Positions 39,948-46,590 of a DNA stretch of 46,590 nucleotides are shown in pieces. The DNA lies in contig CACYME010000029.1 in NCBI GenBank assembly GCA_902775475.1, positions 1-46,590 of the forward strand, read 5' to 3'. The DNA comes from an uncultured Prevotellaceae bacterium. GTDB taxonomy: Bacteria > Bacteroidota > Bacteroidia > Bacteroidales > Bacteroidaceae. The notes under the pieces are model-generated. The model was not told the origin of the DNA. It saw nothing but the letters and a program-made list of their open reading frames with translations, and did not search any database. Each line of letters starts with the position of its first letter. Position 1 is the first letter of the stretch. The position numbers and the translations under genes are program-made.

Positions 39948-42650
39948 TTATTTCTTACCTGCCAAGAGTAGTTTGCATGTCAGCATGATGGTGCGGCCAA
40001 TGAGGTTGGTGGTATGCACGAAGCGGTCGGTGTCCACAAAAGAGGTGCGCGTGTACTGGCGCACATCGAGGAGGTTTTCGCCTGTGAGCCTCCATACAGC
40101 CCACTTGGCCTTATACTGCACCGATGCGGAGAGCATGGAGGCATCCTTGTACTTGCCCGGCTCTACCATGTTGTGCATATAGTTACAGGTGCTGCGTATC
40201 TCAATGGTTGGTATCGGGAATACGGCCACCGAACCCGTGCAGCGGAGATTGTCAGACGACTGGCGTGAGGCCGTGGTGCGCATGAAGTCCTGCGCATAGT
40301 CGCCCTTGACGTTTGCCTCAAGCCACGGCACCGGCGTGATGTCGGCCTGCAGGCGCACGCTGTAGCCCGTATGGTAGGAGGTGACGAGACTGCCCTGCAT
40401 CATCTGCTCGCTGCTGCCCCACGACACATTGGCATTGGCTGAGAGCTTCGTGAAGATGGAGAGGATGTTCTTCGACGCATTGACGCCCCCACTGGCCGAC
40501 CGCGAATGGCTGTCGCGAAATATCGACGTGCTCTCCGTTGCCGTCTGGCTCACCGTGCGCGACGAGAGCACGTTGCGCTTGCCCTGGCGGTAGCTGGCAT
40601 TGGCACCAAAGGTGAAGTAGCTGAACGGCACTTGCTTGGTGTAGCGGAGGTCGGTGCTCCACGACTGGCTCTTGGCAATCACTCCCGATGCTGCCGAAGT
40701 GTTGCGATAGCTGGTCTGTACAGGCGTGGTAAGGAGGTCCATGATGTCGCCGGCGGCGTTGCTGAAGCCGCTGCTGAGGCTCAGGTCGGAGGTCGCGCTG
40801 AAGGTGTAGCGGAACGAGACGTGGGGCTCTGCAAACACCTCAGCCATGGTGGTGCGCTTGTTGTCGTAGCGGGAAAGATAGTTTAGGTTCAGAAGCTTGA
40901 TGTTGACTCCCATCGACGAATAGAACTTCCTGTCAGCCGATGTCCATGAGGTGGAGGGGTTGACGCTTGGCACGAGCTTCCAGCCGCTCACGCGCTGGCT
41001 TTGGTCAGCAGAGCCTGGCTTTACGAGTCTCGTCTCGATGAAGTTGTAGTTGGCCGTGAGGTCAATAGGCATGTCAATCTTCCATTTGCGTCCCAGCTTC
41101 ACTTGCAGCGAGGTGCTATGGCGCGTGTTGAGCTGGGTGCTCTGCCCGCTCTGCGAAATATCGCGCATCAGCATGAGTACCTCTGGCGTGCGGATGAAAT
41201 CGACATTGCTTCTAAACGACAGCTTCTTCTTGCCCATACGTATTGTGCCCCAAAAGTTGTTGTGCAGGTTGATGGAGGTGGCGTCGCGGTGCTGAGGGCC
41301 TCCCCCAGCTCCCCCGAGGGGGAGCGTCTGGACGGGACTTTCGTTTGTGAGGAATTGCGCCTTGGCGCTGAAGGTGTCAGAGAAATGATGATTGCTGGCA
41401 TTGTTCTCAAACTTTACGTTCAGCATAGGGCGGTGAGCCTTAGCCAGCGGACTGACCGACTCGAAGATGTAGATGTTATCCGTTTGAGGAGATTTGTAAT
41501 CCCCGCCTGCAAAGTAGTATGCCTCCGAAGTGGCGCTGCTCGTCATGCGCTCGTAGGTGTAGTCGGCGTTGACCCTGACCAGACGCACACTGTCAATCTT
41601 CTGTATGGCATTGAGGCTGCCATAGCCATTGGTGCGATAGACCGATTCGCCCACGCTGCTGCCCGCCTGTCCCCATGCCGGCAGCTTGTCGGTAGCCAGC
41701 GAACCGAAGTTGTCGCCGCCAACGTGATTGACCATGTCGTGGAGTCCAAAGCTGCCTCCCGTGCTGTATTTCGCAGAGGCCAGCAGCTGGAAGCTGTCGG
41801 TAAACATCATCCCGGTGGCACCTGCTGCATACAAGACCTTGTCCTCCCTCACGCCAACGCCAAACTCAGGTTGCCCGAATGGCTTGAACTGTGCCTTTTT
41901 GCTCAGTTTTATATTGATTGCCACGGCATCGCTCTCCTCGTCAGCGTCAATCTTTCGATGCTTGTAGTGCTTCATGATGTCCACCTGAGTGGCGTATTCG
42001 GCCGGGATGTTCTTCGTGGCGAGATTGTAGCGACCGCCAAGCATATCGAGACCGCCGATGTAGAAGTTCGAGATGTCCTTGCCCATGTAGCTGATGGCAC
42101 CATTATCCGCAATGCTGATGCCAGGCAGGTTCTTCAGTCCGTCTTCGAGCGTCACATCGCCTTTCTTGAGGAAGGATGCGAGGTTGTAGGTGAGCGTGTC
42201 GCCCCGTTGTCGCAGCGGGTCGGGCTTCACCGTCACCTCCTTCAGCGAGACGGCCTTGGGTGTCAGCACCACATCCTGCACGATGTTTTTTCTCCCACGG
42301 CCCCCTCCAACCTCCCCCAACTGGGGGAGGCTTCCTCCGCGGAGTTTTCCGGCATCGCCACCCCCTCCAGTTGGAGGGAGCAGGGGGAGGCTTTTCTTCT
42401 CATAGCTGATGTGGTTAAACTGTAGCGTCACCTCTCCGCTGGGAGCATTCTTGACCTCCAAACTATACACACCCTGCGCGTTGCTACTGGTGAATGCCAG
42501 CGTCTTCGTGCCGCTCACCAGTTTCACAATCACATCACTCACGGGTTTGTTCTGCAGGTCCATCACCCGCCCCGTCACCTTCACCTGTGCCGATGCCGTC
42601 GCCGCCTGCGCTATATATAATATAATGTATAGGAGTCGTTTCCTTTTCAT
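39948..42650 (-). CDS. TonB-dependent receptor-like beta-barrel with carboxypeptidase-regulatory-like domain
   Basis: The protein is about 900 aa; I take the ATG at 42650 (MKRKRLLYIILYIAQAATAS), ahead of which ATG/TTG codons add 4-5 residues. A signal peptide ending ASAQ precedes a carboxypeptidase-regulatory-like domain (VTGRVMDLQNKPVSDVIVKL). A plug-like region follows (GDTLTYNLASFLKKGDVTLE, LPGISIADNGAI, NFYIGGLDMLGGRYNL), then a long barrel of the OMP_b-brl_3 kind. Residues about 86-118 and 441-453 are repeat-derived inserts (GSLPQLGEVGGG; LPLGGAGGGPQ). It is the last gene of the BlaI-M56-GLPGLI unit, 32 bases after the GLPGLI gene. Ligand unknown; this family commonly pairs with GLPGLI proteins. 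Confidence 0.85.
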   Translation of the reverse strand: MKRKRLLYIILYIAQAATASAQVKVTGRVMDLQNKPVSDVIVKLVSGTKTLAFTSSNAQGVYSLEVKNAPSGEVTLQFNHISYEKKSLPLLPPTGGGGDAGKLRGGSLPQLGEVGGGRGRKNIVQDVVLTPKAVSLKEVTVKPDPLRQRGDTLTYNLASFLKKGDVTLEDGLKNLPGISIADNGAISYMGKDISNFYIGGLDMLGGRYNLATKNIPAEYATQVDIMKHYKHRKIDADEESDAVAINIKLSKKAQFKPFGQPEFGVGVREDKVLYAAGATGMMFTDSFQLLASAKYSTGGSFGLHDMVNHVGGDNFGSLATDKLPAWGQAGSSVGESVYRTNGYGSLNAIQKIDSVRLVRVNADYTYERMTSSATSEAYYFAGGDYKSPQTDNIYIFESVSPLAKAHRPMLNVKFENNASNHHFSDTFSAKAQFLTNESPVQTLPLGGAGGGPQHRDATSINLHNNFWGTIRMGKKKLSFRSNVDFIRTPEVLMLMRDISQSGQSTQLNTRHSTSLQVKLGRKWKIDMPIDLTANYNFIETRLVKPGSADQSQRVSGWKLVPSVNPSTSWTSADRKFYSSMGVNIKLLNLNYLSRYDNKRTTMAEVFAEPHVSFRYTFSATSDLSLSSGFSNAAGDIMDLLTTPVQTSYRNTSAASGVIAKSQSWSTDLRYTKQVPFSYFTFGANASYRQGKRNVLSSRTVSQTATESTSIFRDSHSRSASGGVNASKNILSIFTKLSANANVSWGSSEQMMQGSLVTSYHTGYSVRLQADITPVPWLEANVKGDYAQDFMRTTASRQSSDNLRCTGSVAVFPIPTIEIRSTCNYMHNMVEPGKYKDASMLSASVQYKAKWAVWRLTGENLLDVRQYTRTSFVDTDRFVHTTNLIGRTIMLTCKLLLAGKK
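41308..41325. repeat. GCTCCCCC/GGGGGAGC palindrome inside the TonB receptor gene
   Basis: Eight-base perfect arms around GA, preceded by GGCCTCCCCCA. It encodes residues near 441-453 (LPLGGAGGGP), a Gly/Pro insert in the barrel region. Confidence 0.6.
42299..42395. repeat. GC-rich palindromic element inside the TonB receptor gene
   Basis: Bases 42299-42333 are identical to 38564-38598. A second half (CCCCCTCC-AGTT-GGAGGG and GGGGGAGGCTTTT, 42361-42395) follows. The insert falls between HISYEKK and NIVQDVVL of the carboxypeptidase-like domain. Confidence 0.8.
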
Positions 42651-42682
42651 CCAAAATGCCATCAATCAGTATCTGTATGCCT

Positions 42683-43507
42683 TCATTCTAATTCCAGCGG
42701 TTGATACACGTGTGCCTTCGTCAGCAGCGGATAGCCGTTGGCAAAGAGGTATTGCTGGTCGTTGCGTTTGATGACCTCCATGTGGGAGATATCAGTCTGG
42801 AAGTTGACATAGTAGAGGGGATTCTTAGGGTACTGCTTGTTGCCGAAGAGGCGGTTCTTGTGGCGCAGCATCTTGGCGTAGTCCGTGCGCTGCACGTCGG
42901 GCCGCAGCTCGGGGGCGGTGATGGGCGTGGGCGTCGGTTGCAGCGTGGCGAGGCGGAAGGTGTGCGCCTCGCTCCTGGCCTCGACGATGAGGCCGGGCAG
43001 TCCGCGCAACCGCCAGGGGCCTGCCGACGAAGGGATTTCTTCGGTGTAGCACACCTGCCAGCGAACGCCGCGGAACGTGGCCGTGGCCTGTTGGCACAGA
43101 TAGCCGACGACGGTGAGCGTGTCCCCGATGAGCGTCCACTCGATGGAGGGCGTCGGCTCGTGGCCCTCGAACAGCTTTGGCAGAATGAACTCGCGCACAG
43201 TGGTCTGCCCTTCGGGATAGCCCGTCCATACCATCGGTATGTGCATGTAGGCCTCCTGATAGTCCGCAGCTATGTCATCCATGCTTTTCGTCTCCGGGGA
43301 CTGGTAGGCCGAGCGTGGCATCGACTTCGTCACCCGGCGTCCCACCTGCACGACGATTTGCATCCTGTCGGTGACGGGTGCTGCCTCGTCGTTCTGTGTT
43401 CTGCACTCGTAGTCGTAGATGGCTACGAACTGTGCCGTGTCCATCACTTCCTGCGCCCTTACCGTCGTGGCGAGGAACAGGACTGTCATCATTGCTTTCA
43501 GTTTCAT
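42683..43507 (-). CDS. GLPGLI family protein (first copy)
   Basis: The protein is 274 aa with a signal peptide (ATTVRAQ). The family signature LRGLPGLIVEA lies near residue 167, after the typical lead-in GPWRLRGL. Other conserved features are DYECRTQND near 31, YPEGQTTVREFI and a Tyr-rich end (YYVNFQTDI). GLPGLI proteins are periplasmic, of unknown function, and often precede TonB receptors of the type found next to it. Its start overlaps the M56 stop (ATGA). It shares form with the second copy at 45048. Confidence 0.9.
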   Translation of the reverse strand: MKLKAMMTVLFLATTVRAQEVMDTAQFVAIYDYECRTQNDEAAPVTDRMQIVVQVGRRVTKSMPRSAYQSPETKSMDDIAADYQEAYMHIPMVWTGYPEGQTTVREFILPKLFEGHEPTPSIEWTLIGDTLTVVGYLCQQATATFRGVRWQVCYTEEIPSSAGPWRLRGLPGLIVEARSEAHTFRLATLQPTPTPITAPELRPDVQRTDYAKMLRHKNRLFGNKQYPKNPLYYVNFQTDISHMEVIKRNDQQYLFANGYPLLTKAHVYQPLELE

Positions 43508-44553
43508 GGCTGTTGGGGATTGTGTTTTTTTGTGCTGACGATGACGGCACCGCCCTGCCCCTTCACGCCAAAGAAAGTGGTGGCAGAAGCACCTTTGAGC
43601 ACGTCGACATGGCTGATGCTGTCAGGAAGAATCTGTTCCATCTGCTCACGGCTGACCTCCCGGCCGTCGATGATGAGCACCGGCTCGATGATGGGCGTGG
43701 CCGAGACCACGAGGGCAAAGGCGGTGAGCGGCAGCACGTAGAGTGCCTTGCCGCGCGCCCACGGACTGGATGGCGGACGCCGCATCATGGCGATGCGCTT
43801 CACAACGCTGTTGCGGTTGAAGTGGTTGGCAAAAGGCAGCTTGGTGCCCGCCAGCACTTTCTGCAAAAGCAGCTGCTGATAGGCACCCATGTCGATGCCC
43901 TGTTGCAGCACCAGGCTATCGGCCTCGTACTCATGAACGTTGCGCAGGCTCTCCCCTACCCTATATACCAGCGGGTTCCACCACTGCACAATCTCCACCA
44001 CAGCGAGCAGCAAAATGTCATGCGAGTGGCGGCAGCAGATGTGCGCCTGCTCATGCAGCAACACCTCGCGGCGGTGTTCCGCATAGTCGCGCTGGCCGAC
44101 CACGATGCTGTGCATCCAGCTGAACGACGGCTCATCGGCCGCATGGCAGTAGACGGTGGTGCCGCCGGCCTGACGCTGCCGCCACAGGCTGCCACCACGA
44201 ATGGCGCGACGGATTCGCAGCAGCTGGCAGGCACGGAAGGCCATCATCCCGGCCATACCTATTATATTCAATAGTGCCAATAATCTCCAGACAGTCCACG
44301 CAGGGGCATCAGCCGGTTCCGCCCCGCCTCCGACCAGTTGCTGGGCAGCAACCAGCGCCGTCCCAGCCTCGCCGGCAGGCACGGAATAGCTGTACCGCCA
44401 CGCTGGCAGCACGAGGGCCAGGCTGAGGATGCCGAGCAGCATCAGGCGGTTCAGCCGGAAGAAGTGCTCGCGCCGCAGCATCAGCACGTAGGGCAGGTAG
44501 AGCAGCGCGAGCATGATGCTCGACTTCAAGGAATAGACCAGTAATTCGTTCAT
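43504..44553 (-). CDS. M56 (BlaR1-type) membrane metallopeptidase with plug-like tail
   Basis: The protein is 349 aa. Membrane segments are near 8-25, 35-52, 90-108 and 272-288. The zinc site is HEQAH at 167-171 with EYEAD near 208-212. Members sense an envelope signal and cleave the cognate BlaI repressor. The periplasmic tail (290-343) reads LIIDGREVSREQMEQILPDS, then HVDVLKGASATTFFGVKGQG, closely resembling the end of a TonB-receptor plug domain. No penicillin-binding sensor domain is present. ATGA overlaps link it to blaI upstream and GLPGLI downstream. Confidence 0.88.
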   Translation of the reverse strand: MNELLVYSLKSSIMLALLYLPYVLMLRREHFFRLNRLMLLGILSLALVLPAWRYSYSVPAGEAGTALVAAQQLVGGGAEPADAPAWTVWRLLALLNIIGMAGMMAFRACQLLRIRRAIRGGSLWRQRQAGGTTVYCHAADEPSFSWMHSIVVGQRDYAEHRREVLLHEQAHICCRHSHDILLLAVVEIVQWWNPLVYRVGESLRNVHEYEADSLVLQQGIDMGAYQQLLLQKVLAGTKLPFANHFNRNSVVKRIAMMRRPPSSPWARGKALYVLPLTAFALVVSATPIIEPVLIIDGREVSREQMEQILPDSISHVDVLKGASATTFFGVKGQGGAVIVSTKKHNPQQP

Positions 44554-44927
44554 GCTTCCATCTCCTCTAATAGTTCTTGTATTTCCTCTGCCGTCAGGTG
44601 TTCCTCGCGCACGAAGAAGCTGAGCATCTTCTTCAGGCTGCCGTCGAAGAAGTTGCGCTTCACCTCCTGCATGGTCTGACGGGTATACTCAGCCCGTGTC
44701 ACCCGTGCCACGTATTGGTGGGTCTTGCCCTCGCCCTTGTTCTTGAAATAGTCCACGAAGCCCTTCTCGCGCAGCACCTTCAGGTAGGTGGCCACGGTGG
44801 TGTAGGCGGGCTTAGGTTCCTCCCATCGCTCCAGGATGTCCCAGGCGCAGGCCGCATGGCCTATGTCCCAGAGAATCGTCATCAGCAGAAACTCCGTCTG
44901 CGTCAGTGTCTGTCCTTTCTTCTTCAT
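44550..44927 (-). CDS. BlaI/MecI/CopY-family repressor
   Basis: The protein is 125 aa with an N-terminal winged helix (LTQTEFLLMTILWDIG, YTTVATYLKVLREKGFV) and a C-terminal dimerisation/tail region (FFVREEHLTAEEIQELLEEM). It would repress the downstream M56, GLPGLI and TonB genes, and be cleaved by the adjacent M56 peptidase. The upstream 120 bases contain a weak -7 (TTTCTTTG) but no clear TACA/TGTA operator. Assignment is secure as family. Confidence 0.92.
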   Translation of the reverse strand: MKKKGQTLTQTEFLLMTILWDIGHAACAWDILERWEEPKPAYTTVATYLKVLREKGFVDYFKNKGEGKTHQYVARVTRAEYTRQTMQEVKRNFFDGSLKKMLSFFVREEHLTAEEIQELLEEMEA

Positions 44928-45047
44928 TGTCGTTCAAGGATTTTCTTGCTGCAAAGAAAGCGCAAAAACTCCAATCTCGCAAATCTCCGATATGGGTTTC
45001 TTCGCCGTCCGTACGGTTTTTAACCTTTATTCGTAGAAATGCAACAC
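44928..45047. other. spacer between the second GLPGLI gene and blaI
   Basis: The spacer is 120 bases. A GATTTGCGAGATTGGAGTTTTTG-like tract contains two short repeats of the word GA(T)TTGCGA/GATTGGAG on the minus strand. A weak -7 box is present (TTTCTTTG near 44962). No terminator is evident, so the GLPGLI gene upstream may read through into blaI. Confidence 0.35.
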
Positions 45048-45992
45048 CTATTTACATTCCAGCGGCTGGTAGACGTGCGCCTTGTCGTTCACGTACGTGC
45101 CATTGATGATCGAACCCTCGTCGACGTAAACGACGTCGACGGATTGGAGGTTGGTGATGTAATAGTGCGAATCCTTGGGATAGAGCCTGTTGCCGAAGGT
45201 CTTGTTGCGGTTCTTGATAAGCTTTTCTTCCGAGGTCTTCACGGTGATGGCGTTGGTTTCGTAGAAGATGGGGGCAGTGGCGTGCTGCAGTTCGGTGAGC
45301 GTGAAGCGGTGGGTGCCGTCGTCGCTCATGGCTTCTACAATCAGGCCGGGCAGTCCGCAGAGCTTCCACGGCCCAGCCGTCGTGGGGATGTCCTCTGCAT
45401 AGCGCACCGTCCACTTCCTTCCGTGCAGCTGACATACGGCCGTCTTGCACAAGTAGCCAGCAACCGTCAGCGTGTTATCATTGAGCGTCCACTTGATGTC
45501 CTTCCGCTTCTCCTGCGTCTCATAGATGCTGGGAGGAATGGCGTCGCGCACCGTCACCTGGCCCTCGGGATAGTCCGTCCACACTTGGGGCATGAAGCAG
45601 AACGACTCTGCCCTTAACAGTGGCAGTTCGTCGGAGAAGAAGTCGTAGCCCTCCATGTATTCCCGCTTGCTCAGTTGCAGGAAATCGGTGGCCGACTGTT
45701 TTTTGCCTTCAGCCCATTCCCTTTCCTTGCGGAACTTGCGGTAGGGGAAGCTGCGCGTGCAGTGCCGTCCTACCAGCAGACACAGCTTCATGCGGTCGGT
45801 CACTGCCTTGCCGTCGGCATCCTGCGTCCGGCATTCGTAGTCGTAGGCCACTATGAGGTTAGCCGTGTCGATACACTCCTGATGAACCTTGGCCGCTATC
45901 ATCTCCGCCATGATGTCGTCCAAACCGTCGTTTTGCGCCTGCGCTGCTATCGTCAGCGCAAGGGTCGTCATCGTTGCAAGAATCTTTTTCAT
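45048..45992 (-). CDS. GLPGLI family protein (second copy)
   Basis: The protein is 314 aa with a signal peptide (ALTIAAQAQ). It carries CGLPGLIVEA near 225 and the same frame as the first copy (VAYDYECRTQDADG, YPEGQVTVRDAI, AHVYQPLECK at the end). The two are clearly paralogues. It has its own -7 box and a symmetric operator-like repeat upstream, shared with the divergent lipoprotein gene. Confidence 0.9.
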   Translation of the reverse strand: MKKILATMTTLALTIAAQAQNDGLDDIMAEMIAAKVHQECIDTANLIVAYDYECRTQDADGKAVTDRMKLCLLVGRHCTRSFPYRKFRKEREWAEGKKQSATDFLQLSKREYMEGYDFFSDELPLLRAESFCFMPQVWTDYPEGQVTVRDAIPPSIYETQEKRKDIKWTLNDNTLTVAGYLCKTAVCQLHGRKWTVRYAEDIPTTAGPWKLCGLPGLIVEAMSDDGTHRFTLTELQHATAPIFYETNAITVKTSEEKLIKNRNKTFGNRLYPKDSHYYITNLQSVDVVYVDEGSIINGTYVNDKAHVYQPLECK

Positions 45993-46021
45993 CTGATTGC
46001 TTTATGGGTTTAAAAACGGTG

Positions 46022-46029
46022 CAAAGGTA
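46022..46029 (-). promoter_or_regulatory. -7 box for the second GLPGLI gene
   Basis: TACCTTTG on the minus strand, about 30 bases from the ATG at 45992. Confidence 0.6.
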
Positions 46030-46059
46030 GACGAAAAAATGAGTTGATGCACTGTTTTT

Positions 46060-46113
46060 CAGTTTACAAGTAGTTTTCAATGCACTTGTAAACTGAGTTT
46101 ACAAGCAATTTTC
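46060..46113. promoter_or_regulatory. operator-like repeat between divergent genes
   Basis: CAGTTTACAAGT (46060-46071) and ACTTGTAAACTG (46084-46095) are exact inverted repeats; a third half-site AGTTTACAAGC follows at 46096-46106. The half-site TACAAGT/ACTTGTA contains the TACA/TGTA words found in BlaI-family operators. It lies between the two divergent promoters. Confidence 0.55.
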
Positions 46114-46125
46114 AGGGATTTTTCG

Positions 46126-46133
46126 TAATTTTG
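46126..46133 (+). promoter_or_regulatory. -7 box for the divergent lipoprotein gene
   Basis: TAATTTTG fits TAnnTTTG and ends only 8 bases before the ATG at 46142, so the transcript would be leaderless or nearly so. Confidence 0.5.
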
Positions 46134-46141
46134 CAGTCATT

Positions 46142-46590
46142 ATGAGACAAACGACTATCATTCTTTGCCTGTTGATGGCGATGCTGACTTCCTGCCAGTC
46201 TGGACACGAGCGGCAGGTGCAGATGCCGGATCGGTTGATGGAGGCCACGGACCATTACGACGTGACGCCCAACGATTCTGATGCCCGCGCCGTGCTCTAC
46301 TACATGGAGCGGCACGGGTCGCCCCTTGAGCTGCAGCAGGCTTGGCGCATGATGGCAAAGATGTACCGCCGCCACGGGGCATTGATGTACGAGGGCTTCG
46401 CCTACGAGATGGCCGCCGACTGCGTGGACTCGCTGAGTGCCGACTTCGACCCGCGTGCCCTGGCCGAGATATGCTATGAGTGGAGCATCAACCAGCAGTT
46501 CTCCTTTGACGATGAGGTAGCAAAGCAAACGGCACGGCGAGGCATGAGGCTGGCACAGCAGGCTGGCGACACCTTATTATATTATAGATG
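46142..46590 (+). CDS. lipoprotein, N-terminal part (continues past window)
   Basis: The frame is open to the edge (149 residues visible). It starts MRQTTIILCLLMAMLTSC, a lipoprotein signal (Cys18). Residues about 25-149 are helical and TPR-like (YYMERHGSPLELQQAWRMMA, GFAYEMAADC, ALAEICYEWSI). The layout fits the N-terminus of Bacteroidales TPR-transmembrane-HTH regulators, but the C-terminus cannot be seen. It is divergent from the second GLPGLI gene. Confidence 0.7.
   Translation, partial: MRQTTIILCLLMAMLTSCQSGHERQVQMPDRLMEATDHYDVTPNDSDARAVLYYMERHGSPLELQQAWRMMAKMYRRHGALMYEGFAYEMAADCVDSLSADFDPRALAEICYEWSINQQFSFDDEVAKQTARRGMRLAQQAGDTLLYYR

Noticed and set aside
43504-44927. Beta-lactam resistance locus from BlaI and M56
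   Set aside because: No beta-lactamase or penicillin-sensor domain is present; the operon continues into GLPGLI and TonB genes.

Overview
The window looks like a chromosomal segment of a Bacteroidales bacterium, most likely Prevotella in the broad sense. Coding DNA is fairly GC-rich and intergenic DNA is AT-rich. Most starts lack a Shine-Dalgarno sequence, and many genes have a Bacteroidota-type -7 box (TAnnTTTG) just upstream. Many proteins are typical of the phylum: GLPGLI proteins, DUF4421 and DUF1460 proteins, a FimB/Mfa2-like lipoprotein, GH43, TonB receptors, an ECF sigma/anti-sigma pair and BlaI/M56. No tRNA, rRNA, CRISPR array or intact insertion sequence was seen.

Layout. 1-790: 3'-truncated MltF-like lytic transglycosylase lipoprotein, divergent from hisG-hisD-hisC (914-4172). 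4252-7598: recN coupled to a degenerate trypsin-fold/TPR protein. 7795-12722: an NMT1-like lipoprotein coupled to a large TPR protein, then a GH43 lipoprotein. 12774-14600: a decayed stretch with a leader hairpin/terminator, a broken NYN-domain gene, a coiled-coil/HTH fragment and a long AT-rich repeat. 14648-18545: radA converging on a TonB receptor across a 28-bp-arm hairpin. 18619-21957: manC-gmd-fcl, the GDP-L-fucose pathway. 22036-29077: SPOR lipoprotein, yqgF, def, TPR protein, EcsC-like protein, thrS, all on the minus strand. 29328-31563: YtxH, holin-like, small protein and FimB-like lipoprotein on the plus strand. 32127-35303: Gfo/Idh/MocA oxidoreductase, DUF4421 and DUF1460. 35414-39642: ECF sigma and anti-sigma factors with downstream secreted proteins, one carrying two frameshifts. 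39948-45992: GLPGLI protein, BlaI repressor, M56 membrane peptidase, second GLPGLI protein and TonB receptor. 46142-46590: start of a divergent lipoprotein gene behind a symmetric operator-like repeat.

The most unusual signal is the repeats, not a single gene. A GC-rich palindromic element lies in intergenic DNA and also inside open coding frames. One 35-bp stretch is identical in the anti-sigma factor and in a TonB receptor and is read in different frames in the two. In two other genes an inverted pair brackets the translation start, so the start codon would sit in the loop of a 20-30 bp stem. A second class of short-word repeats (TTGAGGxTTGAG) occurs before hisD and in frame in DUF4421. A third, about 300 bp long and AT-rich, occurs in two diverged copies 17.6 kb apart. 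These suggest non-coding elements that spread through the genome and become tolerated peptide inserts or mRNA structures.

All functions are read from sequence motifs by eye; no database search was run.
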